DNA of 44,816 bases from an uncultured Chitinophagaceae bacterium. Lineage in GTDB: Bacteria > Bacteroidota > Bacteroidia > Chitinophagales > Chitinophagaceae. Within the stretch, counting starts at the first letter, position 1, and every line of letters begins with the position of its first letter. Shown here piece by piece: positions 44,035-44,816 of this stretch. Location: positions 1-44,816 of the forward strand of contig CALCEA010000013.1 of NCBI GenBank assembly GCA_937900675.1. Direction: 5' to 3'. The notes beneath the pieces were generated by a model that saw nothing but the letters and a program-made list of their open reading frames with translations, did not search any database and had not been told where the DNA came from. The translations under genes were made by a program, and so were the position numbers.

Positions 44035-44816
44035 TTGGCAAAGAAGTTAATCATATTAGGAGCGGGTGAAAGTGGAGTAGGTACTGCACTTTTAGCAAAG
44101 CAAAAGGGCTATGATGTATTTGTGTCCGATGCTAGTACTATCCAACCGGTATTTCAAAAAGAGTTGGAAGATCATCAAATTGAATTTGAATCTGGATCTC
44201 ATTGTGTAGAGAGAATTTTAGCGGCGGATGAAGTAATGAAAAGTCCAGGTATTCCTGATAAAAACGAATTGGTTAAAGCAATTGTAGCAAAAGGTATTCC
44301 TATCATTAGTGAAATTGAATTTGGATACAGATATAAAGGCAATTCAAAAATTGCAGCTATTACAGGTAGCAATGGAAAGACTACAACTACTTCTTTGTTA
44401 TATCATATTTGCCAAGTGGCAGAGCAAGATGTAGCAGTGGTAGGGAATATTGGATTCTCTTTTGCAAGACAAATAGCACAAGATCCAAAAGCTTTATATG
44501 TAATTGAGGTAAGTTCTTTCCAGTTAGATGGTATTATCAGCTTTAAGCCAGATATCGCCATTTTATTAAATATTACCGAAGATCATTTAGATAGATATAA
44601 TTATGAATTTGAAAGATATGTGAAAAGTAAATTCAGAATTATTGAAAATCAAACTGCCAACGATTATTTCATTTACTGTATAGATGATGAAGTAATTACT
44701 AAACACTTAGAACTACTAACTACTAATACTAATCCATTACCATTTTCTATGAAACAAGAATTAAAAAAAGGAGGCTACATCAAAAACGATCAAATGATGT
44801 TAAAAATCCAAGAAGA
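44035..44816 (+). CDS. murD: UDP-MurNAc-L-alanine--D-glutamate ligase, 3' part outside window
   Basis: First 260 codons; the gene continues past the window. Adds D-Glu to UDP-MurNAc-L-Ala. The N-terminal Rossmann segment KKLIILGAGESGVGTALLA, MKSPGIPDKNEL, EIEFGYRY, P-loop AAITGSNGKTTTTSLLYH, VGNIGFSFA, EVSSFQLDGI and LNITEDHLDRY are all typical of MurD. The start is TTG at 44035: the frame has a stop (TAG) at 44026-44028 and no ATG before the codon in EVMKSPG, far past the nucleotide-binding loop. It starts 2 bp after the mraY stop, so translation is probably coupled. Confidence 0.95.
   Translation, partial: MAKKLIILGAGESGVGTALLAKQKGYDVFVSDASTIQPVFQKELEDHQIEFESGSHCVERILAADEVMKSPGIPDKNELVKAIVAKGIPIISEIEFGYRYKGNSKIAAITGSNGKTTTTSLLYHICQVAEQDVAVVGNIGFSFARQIAQDPKALYVIEVSSFQLDGIISFKPDIAILLNITEDHLDRYNYEFERYVKSKFRIIENQTANDYFIYCIDDEVITKHLELLTTNTNPLPFSMKQELKKGGYIKNDQMMLKIQE

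Noticed and set aside
1..44816. Defence system, prophage, transposon, CRISPR array or biosynthetic cluster
   Set aside because: No integrase, transposase, cas-like, restriction or synthase genes, and no regularly spaced repeats were seen. Gene content is core metabolism, envelope and information processing.

Overview
The window is a gene-dense, AT-rich stretch of chromosome from a member of the Bacteroidota, most likely the Chitinophagia. The evidence is a GldJ, PorU and PorV set for type IX secretion (T9SS), the TAnnTTTG promoter element typical of this phylum, an atpD-atpC pair cut off from the other ATP synthase genes, and families such as DUF4292 that are mostly found there. The class-level placement is inferred from protein character only. 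I see no prophage, insertion sequence, CRISPR array or obvious genomic island. Most of the window is core genome, and I did not find a convincing new multi-gene system.

Layout: (1) 1-3676, minus, the start of a large secreted subtilisin-like protease whose C-terminus lies outside the window, with a small secreted protein divergent from it. (2) 4192-9888: mfd, a small DUF5679-like protein and gyrB. (3) 10166-12768: an AraC-type regulator with a cysteine cluster, then a lipoprotein amidohydrolase, ending at a long inverted repeat shared with fumC. (4) 12899-17083, minus: fumC, then an apparent gltX / B12-binding protein / enoyl-CoA hydratase operon. (5) 17146-19261: polysaccharide deacetylase, tatD-type nuclease and an unknown secreted protein. 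(6) 19401-23123, minus: tRNA-Ser(GGA) overlapping the stop codon of a DUF983 gene, then murF, ispF and gldJ. (7) 23203-30406: porU, porV, dut, a DUF4292 lipoprotein and an EnvC-like factor. (8) 30440-34535: glpK, an aquaglyceroporin, atpD, atpC and a strong terminator. (9) 34550-37134: a histidine kinase convergent with queA. (10) 37135-44816: the start of the division and cell-wall (dcw) cluster: mraZ, rsmH, ftsL-like, ftsI, murE, mraY and the first part of murD.

The genes fall into a few themes: envelope building (dcw cluster, murF, ispF for the isoprenoid carrier lipid, deacetylase, EnvC-like factor), protein export (gldJ, porU, porV, with the subtilase a possible cargo), DNA maintenance (mfd, gyrB, dut, tatD), and energy or carbon use (fumC, glpK, glycerol channel, atpDC).

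The observations most worth a second look are regulatory: four GTG half-sites spaced exactly 10 bp apart upstream of mraZ, a tandem pair of DnaA-box-like sequences in the same intergenic region, a coding stop codon overlapping the first bases of tRNA-Ser, and repeated TAnnTTTG elements only a few bases before start codons, which imply leaderless or nearly leaderless mRNAs and correct several starts.
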